DNA of 64,000 bases from Mesonia sp. HuA40. GTDB taxonomy: Bacteria > Bacteroidota > Bacteroidia > Flavobacteriales > Flavobacteriaceae. A model generated the notes under the pieces. It saw nothing but the letters and a program-made list of their open reading frames with translations. It did no database searches and was not told where the DNA came from. Made by a program: the position numbers and the translations under genes. Location of the stretch: contig NZ_VRLT01000029.1 of NCBI RefSeq assembly GCF_008017835.1, forward strand, positions 1 through 64,000, in the 5' to 3' direction. Shown here piece after piece: positions 17,295 through 25,200 of the stretch (its first letter is position 1; each line of letters begins with the position of its first letter).

Positions 17295-18935
17295 TTACTC
17301 TTGTAAAACCCAAGCGCCATTTTCTTTGATTACATACATAGTATCTACACCAGAGCTACCGTTGTAGTATGCATAAGAAACTGCGTATTTTTGACCTTCT
17401 TCTGCGTCGGGATTAATGTCATTTAAAACAACATTTATCGCCTCTAAAATCATATCATTGGTCCAGAAGTTTTTATTACCCTCTCTTAAGTCAAAGTTTT
17501 TATATCTTCCCGCACTACTAGCCGGATCTGGATACTTCTCGGCTAACTCGCTTTCTATGGTTAAGTAATCAGCCTCGGTAAGGGTGTAATTAATGGTATT
17601 ATCGGGTACCCAAGTACCATCTTCAAAACCAAACTGCAAGCTTACCTCTTGAATACTTTCGTGTCGGTTCCACATACCCATTTCATAATAATAATAATCA
17701 CCGCGCGTTTGGGTTTCATCGCCATTATAATAGTTATATACCAAGAATATAGCATCTCCTTCTTGAACGTATGGGAACATTTTATTCAAGAAAGCTGGAA
17801 GGTAATTTTCTGGTTTGTCTGAGTTACTAAAGTTATTGTAACGTCCTGGACTTCCCATTTCATCATAATCTGCTGCTTGTAAATTATAGGCAGCATCATC
17901 TTTTACCCACTCGCTACCATCAAACATATAAAAATGCTTGTAAGTGTTGCTTTCGCCTGTAATTCCAATGGTTTTAAGAGCAACCGTTTTAACTCTCCAA
18001 CGAGCTGCATCTGATGAAGTAGACTCATACTTTAATGCAATGTTGATGGTCTCACCTTCATAAGCAGAAAAGTCATAATTTTCACTTAAGATAAAGTCAT
18101 TACTTGAACCGGTTGGGGTAGTTGCCAAGTTAATCTCTGTCCAAGTCGCGGTATCTACATCATTTGTATAATCTGTAGCTACTAAAATCTTAAGTAAAGA
18201 CATATCTGTTGCATAGTTGATAGCTTGATCAATTTGGAAACGCAAATCGGTTTCATTGGTTAAATCAATGCTTGGAGAAACCAACCAGTCAATATTAGCT
18301 TGGGGACCAGAATTAAATCCGTTTCCTTGTATATAATCTGTTCTAGACTCCCAACCTTCTGCTCCTAGTTTATCTTCAATCGCCCATCCTTCTAAACTAT
18401 TAGCAAAATTGTAATTAATAAAATCGGCAAAACCAACAACAGGGTCCTCGATATATTGATCGTACTCTACTAATAACACATCACCTTCTTGAGCATTTGG
18501 CATTTGAGCACTTAACACTTGATCTATACCCTGTTCAATATTAGCATTGGGGTAAAATCCATTGGCGTCGCTACCTGTTAAAGCATAATCTGCTTTAGTA
18601 AGCTCATAATTCATAGCTCCAGTGTAGTCGCTTAATCCGTCTTTTCTACCTACATATAAATTATAATTAACCATTACGGTAGATCCAGTACCCCAATATG
18701 GGTATTGATTTTCTAAAACGGTAGGAATAAGTTGTTTTGCTTCGTCTTCAGAATTAAAGCTAGTAAAATCTAACTCTAAAAGATCTGTATAGTCATCTTC
18801 GGTTAAGGTGTAGTTTGCCTCTCCTTTAACTTCCTCTTCTTGCGCATCTATTTCATCATGGATATCCTCCATCGGCTCACAGCCCATAAAAAGGACACCA
18901 AGTAGCGCTGCGTATAAAAATTTTATATTTTTCAT
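17295..18935 (-). CDS. Lipoprotein with four internal repeats and a choice-of-anchor J domain
   Basis: A 546-residue lipoprotein (lipobox LFMGC, Cys19). Four related units of about 52-80 residues are visible, each starting Y-x-L-(T/Q)-x-x-D-Y and ending with E-G-(D/Q/S)-x-x-x-V-x-Y-x-x-Y: residues 42-93, 110-161, 350-402 and 450 to about 530. A jelly-roll, choice-of-anchor J-like domain (about 172-325) lies between units 2 and 3. It follows a TonB receptor gene by 14 bases and is presumably its surface partner. Ligand unknown. Confidence 0.85.
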   Translation of the reverse strand: MKNIKFLYAALLGVLFMGCEPMEDIHDEIDAQEEEVKGEANYTLTEDDYTDLLELDFTSFNSEDEAKQLIPTVLENQYPYWGTGSTVMVNYNLYVGRKDGLSDYTGAMNYELTKADYALTGSDANGFYPNANIEQGIDQVLSAQMPNAQEGDVLLVEYDQYIEDPVVGFADFINYNFANSLEGWAIEDKLGAEGWESRTDYIQGNGFNSGPQANIDWLVSPSIDLTNETDLRFQIDQAINYATDMSLLKILVATDYTNDVDTATWTEINLATTPTGSSNDFILSENYDFSAYEGETINIALKYESTSSDAARWRVKTVALKTIGITGESNTYKHFYMFDGSEWVKDDAAYNLQAADYDEMGSPGRYNNFSNSDKPENYLPAFLNKMFPYVQEGDAIFLVYNYYNGDETQTRGDYYYYEMGMWNRHESIQEVSLQFGFEDGTWVPDNTINYTLTEADYLTIESELAEKYPDPASSAGRYKNFDLREGNKNFWTNDMILEAINVVLNDINPDAEEGQKYAVSYAYYNGSSGVDTMYVIKENGAWVLQE

Positions 18936-18949
18936 AAGTCTATGTGGTT

Positions 18950-21490
18950 TTAAAATTTAATTTTAGCCCCTAAGGTATAGGTTCTTCCAAAGCCGTACCA
19001 TACCAAAGCATCTTGGTAACTAGAAGTTCTTCCATCACGGGCATCTGCGATATATTCTGTATCAAGTAAGTTGTTTACGTTACCAATTATCGTTGCATCT
19101 AAACTTCCTAATTTAAAGTTATGAACTAATCCTAAATCTACCAAACCGTAAGATGGTGCTTCCCATGCCTGCTTACTGTTGGCATTTGTACGGTTATTCG
19201 GATCGAAATCTGCGAAATAATCATCGTAGAAGTTATAATCTAAACGTAAGGTTGTGCTAGGTAAAACATCGTAGTCAACGCCTAAACCAAATGTGGTTTG
19301 AGCCGCATCTCCCACTTTCAGGTCTTCGATGAAAATATCTATGGTATTCACTAGGTTTTGCTCATCGTCAAAAATCTCTACTCCTTTTACATCATCTTGC
19401 CATTTCCAGTCACCAATAGAAGCCATTGCTCTAAGGGTTAAATTATCAAATGGTCTGTAATCTACATCTAATTCGATTCCTTGGTGAATTGCATTAATTC
19501 CTAAAATATTTGCACTACCAAAAGAACCATCTGGGTTATTAAAAGATCTAGTTAAAGTTCTATCTTTCCAATTGGTTCTATATAAGTTTAAATTCACGCG
19601 TAGGTTGTTAGCTCTATAACCGTAACCTAACTCGGCACTAAAAATCTTTTGATTTTCTGCATCTTCGTTGATGTCATTTTGAAAGTTTAAGAAAACCGCT
19701 CTAAAGAAAGGAGCTCTTTCAAAATATCCTACGTTAGCGAATACATTGTGATGGTTATCAATGTTATAGTTTGCACCACCTTTTGCGCTATAACCAAAGA
19801 AGTTTTGAAAATCTGTTTCTTGCTCTGGATCTGAATCTAAATAGTTGAAATAATCGATTCGCTTGTAAGAAGTATTAGATGCAGCTAAAGATACAAACGC
19901 AGACAAATCATTTTTAGAGTATTCTGCTTGTGCAAAAACACCTTCCCAAAGTACAATACCATCGTTGTAATAACTTATCTTATCATCAACTTTAGCATTA
20001 TTCACAGGATTGTTTACATTGCTGTCATCATTAAAAAACTGACCTCCTAACAGGTCTTTAACGCTCTGAAAGTGCTCTCCTTTATAATATCTTAAATCTA
20101 CACCAGCCATTAAGTCGATATCATCTGTAAGCTCTGTACTTAAAGTAGAAAGCGCACCGTACCAAGAATGGTTGTTATTTGAATCTCTAATTATGGTCTC
20201 TGAACCTAATGCGCCACGATCAACGTTTTCTTGTACAATTAGATCTAAATTTACAGGCTGTAAGTCTCCGTTTCTATAAGGCGAGTTATCTATACCAAAT
20301 TTGTTTGTTCCAGAGTATCCGCTACCTCCTCCTGTACCGAAAGAAGCATAAACAGCGGTAGATAAATCTGTTTTATCACTGATATTCCAAAAGTGATTTA
20401 AAGAGATTTGTGGTTTGTGGTAGAAGTTATCTTCTACGTTATATTCTTGACCGTTTTTATACCCCCAGTCTCTATTAAAACGAATTCCGCGTTCGCTGCG
20501 TTGAAAGGTTTCAATAAGCTCGCGGTTTTGGCGTTGTCCATGTCTTTGTGGCGCACCAAAAGCGGTAAATGAAAGTTGGTGATCTTCTCCTATTTCTTGA
20601 GCTAAGTTCACAAAATAGGAATACCCTTCAAATTTTGTTCCATCTACAAATCCGTTTCCAGATGTTTTTGAAGCTGAGATAGTTGCTGCAAAACCACTAT
20701 CTAATCTTCCTGTAGAAACTGTTGCTCCAAATTTTTGGTAACCATCGTTACCTGTTGTAGCAAAAAAGCTACCTCCTTTTTTAACATCGGTAGTTTTTGT
20801 AATAATGTTTACCGTTCCACCAATAGAAGGAACAGCTACTTTTGAAGCCCCTAAACCTCTTTGCACCTGCATAGAACGTGTAACATCTGCAAGACCTGCC
20901 CAGTTACTCCAATAAACTCTACCGTTTTCCATATCATTAACAGGAACCCCATTAATCATTACAGCGATGTTCTCTGAGTTAAATCCGCGTAAGCGAAGTT
21001 CTGAATCTCCAAAACCTCCACCACCTTTGGTTGCATACACACCAGGAGTAGATTTTAAAATTTCTGGAAATTCTTGATTCCCTAATTTAGTTTCGATATC
21101 TTGTGCTTTTATGGTAGAAACCGCAACGGGTGTTTTTCTATCTATCGCTAAAGAATAGGTTGTAATTAGAATTTCATCTAATGCGCTGTTGTCTGCCTCC
21201 AGGCTAATTTCTCCTAGTTCTAAAGTTTGACCGTTAGTAAGGGTAAACGGAATTTCTTTTTTCTTAAACCCTACGTAAGAAACAACAAGTTTTCCATTAG
21301 ATTTATCCGCTTTAAGCGAAAAGTTACCGTCAAAATCTGTTGTTGCCCCCGCGTTGGTACCAAATACCATCACGTTGGCTCCAGGTAGTGGCGTGTTCAT
21401 TTCTGAGTCGGTTACGGTACCTTTAATTGTACCTTGTGCCATCAAGAAAGATGTTACCAAGAACATCCCAACCAAAATTAAGTTTTTCAT
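18950..21490 (-). CDS. TonB-dependent receptor
   Basis: An 846-residue receptor with signal peptide (ending FLMAQ), carboxypeptidase-like domain (about 20-100, GTIKGTVTDSEMNTPLPGANV), plug (about 118-230: TPVAVSTIKAQDIE, LRLRGFNSENIAVMINGVPVNDMENG, GGTVNIITKT) and a barrel to the C-terminal GAKIKF. It is the first gene of a two-gene operon with the repeat lipoprotein. It is distinct from the receptor at 12612-15488, since only the overall architecture is shared. Substrate unknown. Confidence 0.93.
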   Translation of the reverse strand: MKNLILVGMFLVTSFLMAQGTIKGTVTDSEMNTPLPGANVMVFGTNAGATTDFDGNFSLKADKSNGKLVVSYVGFKKKEIPFTLTNGQTLELGEISLEADNSALDEILITTYSLAIDRKTPVAVSTIKAQDIETKLGNQEFPEILKSTPGVYATKGGGGFGDSELRLRGFNSENIAVMINGVPVNDMENGRVYWSNWAGLADVTRSMQVQRGLGASKVAVPSIGGTVNIITKTTDVKKGGSFFATTGNDGYQKFGATVSTGRLDSGFAATISASKTSGNGFVDGTKFEGYSYFVNLAQEIGEDHQLSFTAFGAPQRHGQRQNRELIETFQRSERGIRFNRDWGYKNGQEYNVEDNFYHKPQISLNHFWNISDKTDLSTAVYASFGTGGGSGYSGTNKFGIDNSPYRNGDLQPVNLDLIVQENVDRGALGSETIIRDSNNNHSWYGALSTLSTELTDDIDLMAGVDLRYYKGEHFQSVKDLLGGQFFNDDSNVNNPVNNAKVDDKISYYNDGIVLWEGVFAQAEYSKNDLSAFVSLAASNTSYKRIDYFNYLDSDPEQETDFQNFFGYSAKGGANYNIDNHHNVFANVGYFERAPFFRAVFLNFQNDINEDAENQKIFSAELGYGYRANNLRVNLNLYRTNWKDRTLTRSFNNPDGSFGSANILGINAIHQGIELDVDYRPFDNLTLRAMASIGDWKWQDDVKGVEIFDDEQNLVNTIDIFIEDLKVGDAAQTTFGLGVDYDVLPSTTLRLDYNFYDDYFADFDPNNRTNANSKQAWEAPSYGLVDLGLVHNFKLGSLDATIIGNVNNLLDTEYIADARDGRTSSYQDALVWYGFGRTYTLGAKIKF

Positions 21491-21522
21491 TTTAAAGACT
21501 AATTTTATTTATTTTGTCGCTG

Positions 21523-21530
21523 CAAAAGTA
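21523..21530 (-). promoter_or_regulatory. -7 box for the second TonB receptor operon
   Basis: TACTTTTG on the minus strand, 32 bases before the receptor ATG, fits TAnnTTTG exactly. A TTG at proper spacing is not evident. Confidence 0.5.
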
Positions 21531-21600
21531 ATCAAAAAAAGTCTTTTTATTTTAGGAATTCTTAACAATAATATTAATTTAAGGTTAACGAATGTGAATT

Positions 21601-22893
21601 CTATAAATTTAGGTCGTCTAACTTAGCAGTTTTAATGTTGTTGAGTTCTTTCTTGATAGGTTCAATAGCCAAGAAATATTCTGGCTTCAAGCTTTCTTTT
21701 AAAGGTTCTGAACTGGGTAAGTTTTGTTTGTAAGGATCTACTTGTTTACCGTAAACCCAAAATCTGTAACATACGTGAGGACCCGTTGCCAAGCCTGTAC
21801 TACCCACAAAACCTATCACATCACCTTGTTTTACGCGCTGGCCTACTTTCACGTTTCGCTTAGACATATGCAAGTATTGAGTTGTATACTTCTCATTGTG
21901 TCTTACTTTTACATAATTACCATTACCACGGGTATAGCTAGACTTGATAACTACCCCATCTGCCGTCGACCAAATAGGGGTACCATGAGGAGCAGCATAA
22001 TCGGTTCCTTTATGAGCTTTCCACCTTTTTTGTACTGGGTGAAATCTTCTTTTTGTAAATCGTGAAGAAATTCTAGAAAATTGCAAAGGTGCTTTTAAAA
22101 AAAAGCTTTGTAAGGAGTTGGCTTCGTCATCATAGAATTTAGAAAAACCTGAAATGCTATCCTTTCCAAATTTAAAAGCGTAATACGGATTGTCGTAATG
22201 AGTAAGAACAGCAGCTTCAATTCCGGCTAGACCGGCATAAATGGTATCATTTATATATTTTTCTTTATAAATGACCTTAAAATGATCTCCTTTTTGAAGC
22301 TTAAAGAAATCTACCTTCCATTGATACATACCCGATAGTTGATCGGCTAGGGCGAGACTCAAGCCTTCTCGATCCATGGCAGCCGACAAAGAAGATGCGA
22401 TTACCCCGCTAGCTTTTCTTCTTTTTATAGTAACTGGTTTTTTGCCTTTTTTAGCATAGATGCTATCTTTTAAGAAAATAGTAGTATAATTAATGCGGTC
22501 GTGCTCATAGACTAAGGCCTCGATTTGGCCGGTAGTGTCTTTTGTTTGCAAAACGGTATAAGGTTTACCAGCATTAATTCGAGCCACATTAAAAACATCT
22601 TTAATTTTATCTGAAATGACAAATACTTGTGCTGGAGCTACCCCATATTTATCTAAAATAGCGCCGAAACTATCACCAGGTTTAATAGTATCCCGTTTGA
22701 CATTATAATTATTTAGCACCAAATCGTACTCTTTTATAACTTTAAGCTTCGCAACCTTTTTTTCAACAAGAGCTGAAGATTTCTTGTCGGATTCACATTT
22801 AACACTTAAAAATGGTGCACTAAGTAATAAGACGTAAAAGAGATATTTGGGCAAGATTTTTGTTTTTTTACTGAATAATTTATAAGTTTTCAA
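21601..22893 (-). CDS. M23-family peptidoglycan endopeptidase
   Basis: A 430-residue envelope protein: N-terminal hydrophobic segment (about 15-32), a LysM/OapA-like region (about 60-230, with TIKPGDSFGAILDKYGV), and a LytM domain (about 265-385). Zinc-site motifs are HKGTD (His294, Asp298), YLHM (His342) and GPHVCYRFW, where the usual HxH reads H373-V-C375, so Cys replaces the third metal ligand. It probably cuts peptidoglycan cross-links. It follows the DUF3108 gene by 44 bases in one operon. Confidence 0.9.
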   Translation of the reverse strand: MKTYKLFSKKTKILPKYLFYVLLLSAPFLSVKCESDKKSSALVEKKVAKLKVIKEYDLVLNNYNVKRDTIKPGDSFGAILDKYGVAPAQVFVISDKIKDVFNVARINAGKPYTVLQTKDTTGQIEALVYEHDRINYTTIFLKDSIYAKKGKKPVTIKRRKASGVIASSLSAAMDREGLSLALADQLSGMYQWKVDFFKLQKGDHFKVIYKEKYINDTIYAGLAGIEAAVLTHYDNPYYAFKFGKDSISGFSKFYDDEANSLQSFFLKAPLQFSRISSRFTKRRFHPVQKRWKAHKGTDYAAPHGTPIWSTADGVVIKSSYTRGNGNYVKVRHNEKYTTQYLHMSKRNVKVGQRVKQGDVIGFVGSTGLATGPHVCYRFWVYGKQVDPYKQNLPSSEPLKESLKPEYFLAIEPIKKELNNIKTAKLDDLNL

Positions 22894-22937
22894 AAATATT
22901 TAAACGTTAGCTGATTTACAAAAACTAACAAGCTTTT

Positions 22938-23723
22938 TTATCGTTTTTGAAATTGAATGGGGTGCTTTAAGTTCTTGTAGTCTTCTAAATCTGCTTCAAG
23001 AGAACCAACTGCCAATTTTGCTTTTATTTTTATAGGCGCTTTATTTTCATCATCACTTACCCAAAAAGTTAAGCTTTCTTCTTCTTCAAAGACTCGACCA
23101 GCCTGAACGTAAGGTCTAAATTTAAGCGCTTGAACGTATCCGAATTTTGTTTTTACCCGGTCTCTACCTAGAAATACAGTCTTAAAAAGATAATTTTCAT
23201 TATCAAAAAATAAATTTAATTTGAAATCATCTCCTTTTTGTAATGTTGATCTGTCTATTTTTTCTCTTAGGTAATAAAACACTGAGAGCATATCTTGAAC
23301 ATTGGGTTTAATATCAAAACTTTCTTTTTTATTATACTTCTTATCGTGCACAAGCACGGTTTTTTGTTCATGATCAAAAAATAGCTCCTTATTTTTGGTA
23401 TGACCACCTTCATTGATTTTACGAATAAACCGCACTGGTTTTTTGCTTTCTTTATCTATAAAAGTCTGATAATCATCATCAACCTCAAAAAACAGGTGAA
23501 GCAATCCGGTTGATTTCCCGCGCCCTCTTACATGGTAAACCTCTCTACCTTCATACATTTGATCTTTTACACTTAGTGTGGCATAGCTCGCATTGAACCA
23601 ACCATAGTGAATCCTAAATTTAAAATATTCATCACTTTCAAAGGCGCTAAATTCCTGGGCTTGAGTATTGAGAGAGCTTGTCAATATACCCAAAAAGATA
23701 ATTAATTTAAGTTGATTAATCAT
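22938..23723 (-). CDS. DUF3108 periplasmic protein
   Basis: This 261-residue protein has a signal peptide (ending in NTQAQ) and the DUF3108 pattern: YGWFNASYATLSV, a central strand-rich region with VYHVRGRGKSTG and a C-terminal LTFWVSDDENKAPIKIKAKLAVGSLEADL. The family is periplasmic and of unknown function, often found near envelope genes. Here it is the first gene of an operon with the M23 endopeptidase, which suggests a role in cell-wall or outer-membrane maintenance. Confidence 0.88.
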   Translation of the reverse strand: MINQLKLIIFLGILTSSLNTQAQEFSAFESDEYFKFRIHYGWFNASYATLSVKDQMYEGREVYHVRGRGKSTGLLHLFFEVDDDYQTFIDKESKKPVRFIRKINEGGHTKNKELFFDHEQKTVLVHDKKYNKKESFDIKPNVQDMLSVFYYLREKIDRSTLQKGDDFKLNLFFDNENYLFKTVFLGRDRVKTKFGYVQALKFRPYVQAGRVFEEEESLTFWVSDDENKAPIKIKAKLAVGSLEADLEDYKNLKHPIQFQKR

Positions 23724-23759
23724 GTAACAAATTTTTAATTAAGTTTACAAGTACCGTTC

Positions 23760-23789
23760 CAAATTTAGGAAAACAAAAAACCCCACCAA
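23760..23789 (-). promoter_or_regulatory. Promoter of the DUF3108-M23 operon
   Basis: TTG (23789-23787) and TAAATTTG (23767-23760) on the minus strand are exactly 19 bases apart. The upstream half overlaps the stem of the small-RNA terminator, so the new promoter begins inside the end of the previous transcript. The leader to the ATG at 23723 would be about 30 bases. Confidence 0.7.
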
Positions 23790-23806
23790 ATACATGATGG
23801 GGTTTT
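23771..23806 (-). terminator. Terminator of the small RNA unit
   Basis: Arms 23777-23788 and 23795-23806 form a 12-bp stem on the minus strand with one G-U wobble, which would be an A-C mismatch on the plus strand. A T-rich run follows on the minus strand (A-rich 23771-23780). The asymmetry supports minus-strand transcription. Confidence 0.85.
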
Positions 23807-23888
23807 CCGCTTATTAACCAACTAAAACTTAAATTTATGAAAAAAATTCTTCAAAAATTACCTTCTAAGGAACCACCCTCAAAAGGCT
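23771..23888 (-). ncRNA. Candidate small RNA, about 115 nt
   Basis: A strong promoter (23892-23921) and a strong terminator (23771-23806) on the minus strand enclose about 115 bases without a convincing ORF. The start near 23888-23886 is estimated from the -7 box. The operon downstream has its own promoter, so this looks like an independent small RNA rather than only a leader. The alternative is an attenuated leader of the DUF3108 gene. I cannot assign a known RNA family. Confidence 0.6.
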
Positions 23889-23891
23889 CGG

Positions 23892-23921
23892 CAAAAGTAC
23901 GACTATTTTACATTACTGCAA
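23892..23921 (-). promoter_or_regulatory. Promoter of the candidate small RNA
   Basis: TTG (23921-23919), a 19-base spacer and TACTTTTG (23899-23892) on the minus strand match the Bacteroidota consensus exactly. Confidence 0.75.
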
Positions 23922-23999
23922 GCCTTTAAATTCACTTTAACCTTATTTTAATATAGTTAACAATTTATTAACAATACAATTAAAGTTAAGAGCTATAAT

Positions 24000-25169
24000 T
24001 TAGCTTTTATCTAATGTACCCCTTAAAGCTTGTTCACGCTCAATAGACTCAAATAAGGCTTTAAAGTTTCCTGCGCCAAAGCCTTTTGCACCCATTCGCT
24101 GTATTATTTCAAAAAACAAGGTAGGTCTGTCTTGCACTGGTTTGGTGAAAATTTGTAAAAGATAGCCTTCTTCGTCTGCATCAACCATAATACCTAGACT
24201 TTTTAGACGCTCTAAATCTTCGCGCAACTCGTGGCTAAATTCCTCTAATCTTCCTGGTACTGCTCTATAATATTCATCTGGCGGAACAGATAAAAACTCT
24301 ACTCCTCGCGCACGCAAATCGGAAACTGTTTTTATTATATCATCTGTACTTACTGCAATATGTTGTACACCCGCACCTTCATAAAAGTCTAAATACTCCT
24401 CGATTTGTGATTTTTTTATGCCTTCTGCGGGTTCATTGATAGGGAATTTTATACGCCCGTTGCCATTACTCATTACTTTACTCATTAAGGCAGAATATTC
24501 GGTATGTATCTGTTTGTCATCAAAAGACAAGAAATTTACAAATCCCATTACGTCTTCATACCACTTTACCCAAGTATTCATTTCATTCCAGCCCACATTA
24601 CCTACCATATGGTCAATAAACTTAAGTCCAACAGGTTCTGGTTTAAAGTCTGATTCCCAAATTTTATAACCGGGCAAGAAAGTACCCTTAAAATTTTTAC
24701 GTTCTACAAACATATGTACGGTTTCACCATAGGTATAAATACCAGCCTTTACCACTTCACCGTTTTCATCTTTTTCTACTGTTGGTTCGAGAAAAGACTT
24801 TGCGCCCCTTTTTGTGGTTTCTTCATACGCTGCACGTGCATCTTCTACCCATAGAGCAATCACTTTTACCCCGTCACCGTGTTTAACAATATGGTCGTTT
24901 ACTTTGCTTTTTGAATTTAAGGGTGAAGTTAAAACTAGTCTAATTTTATCTTGAACCAACACATAAGAAACGGTGTCTTTGCTACCTGTTTCTAAACCTT
25001 TGTACGCTAAAGATTGGAAACCAAAAGCCGATTTATAAAAATGGGCCGCTTGTTTGGCATTTCCTACATACAATTCAACATAATCTGTTCCTAAAAGCGG
25101 CAAAAAATCCTGCGCGCCATCAAAAATCTTTTCTAATCCGTAATTTACAGATTCTATCTTTTTACTCAT
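24000..25169 (-). CDS. hppD: 4-Hydroxyphenylpyruvate dioxygenase
   Basis: A 389-residue non-haem iron dioxygenase that converts 4-hydroxyphenylpyruvate to homogentisate in tyrosine degradation. Two VOC modules are visible (about 22-165 and 182-370). The iron ligands of the C-terminal module appear as His in FIDHMVGNVGW, His in VQHIAVSTDD and Glu in LFFEIIQRMG. The gene follows hmgA by 31 bases, giving an operon for two consecutive steps. Confidence 0.96.
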   Translation of the reverse strand: MSKKIESVNYGLEKIFDGAQDFLPLLGTDYVELYVGNAKQAAHFYKSAFGFQSLAYKGLETGSKDTVSYVLVQDKIRLVLTSPLNSKSKVNDHIVKHGDGVKVIALWVEDARAAYEETTKRGAKSFLEPTVEKDENGEVVKAGIYTYGETVHMFVERKNFKGTFLPGYKIWESDFKPEPVGLKFIDHMVGNVGWNEMNTWVKWYEDVMGFVNFLSFDDKQIHTEYSALMSKVMSNGNGRIKFPINEPAEGIKKSQIEEYLDFYEGAGVQHIAVSTDDIIKTVSDLRARGVEFLSVPPDEYYRAVPGRLEEFSHELREDLERLKSLGIMVDADEEGYLLQIFTKPVQDRPTLFFEIIQRMGAKGFGAGNFKALFESIEREQALRGTLDKS

Positions 25170-25200
25170 TACAATTTAATTTTGTCTGTTGTTTTATTAT

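Noticed and set aside
23838-23930. 30-codon plus-strand ORF starting MKKILQKL
   Set aside because: It lies antisense to the candidate small RNA, has no promoter box I can see, and is too short to support; the minus-strand signals are stronger.
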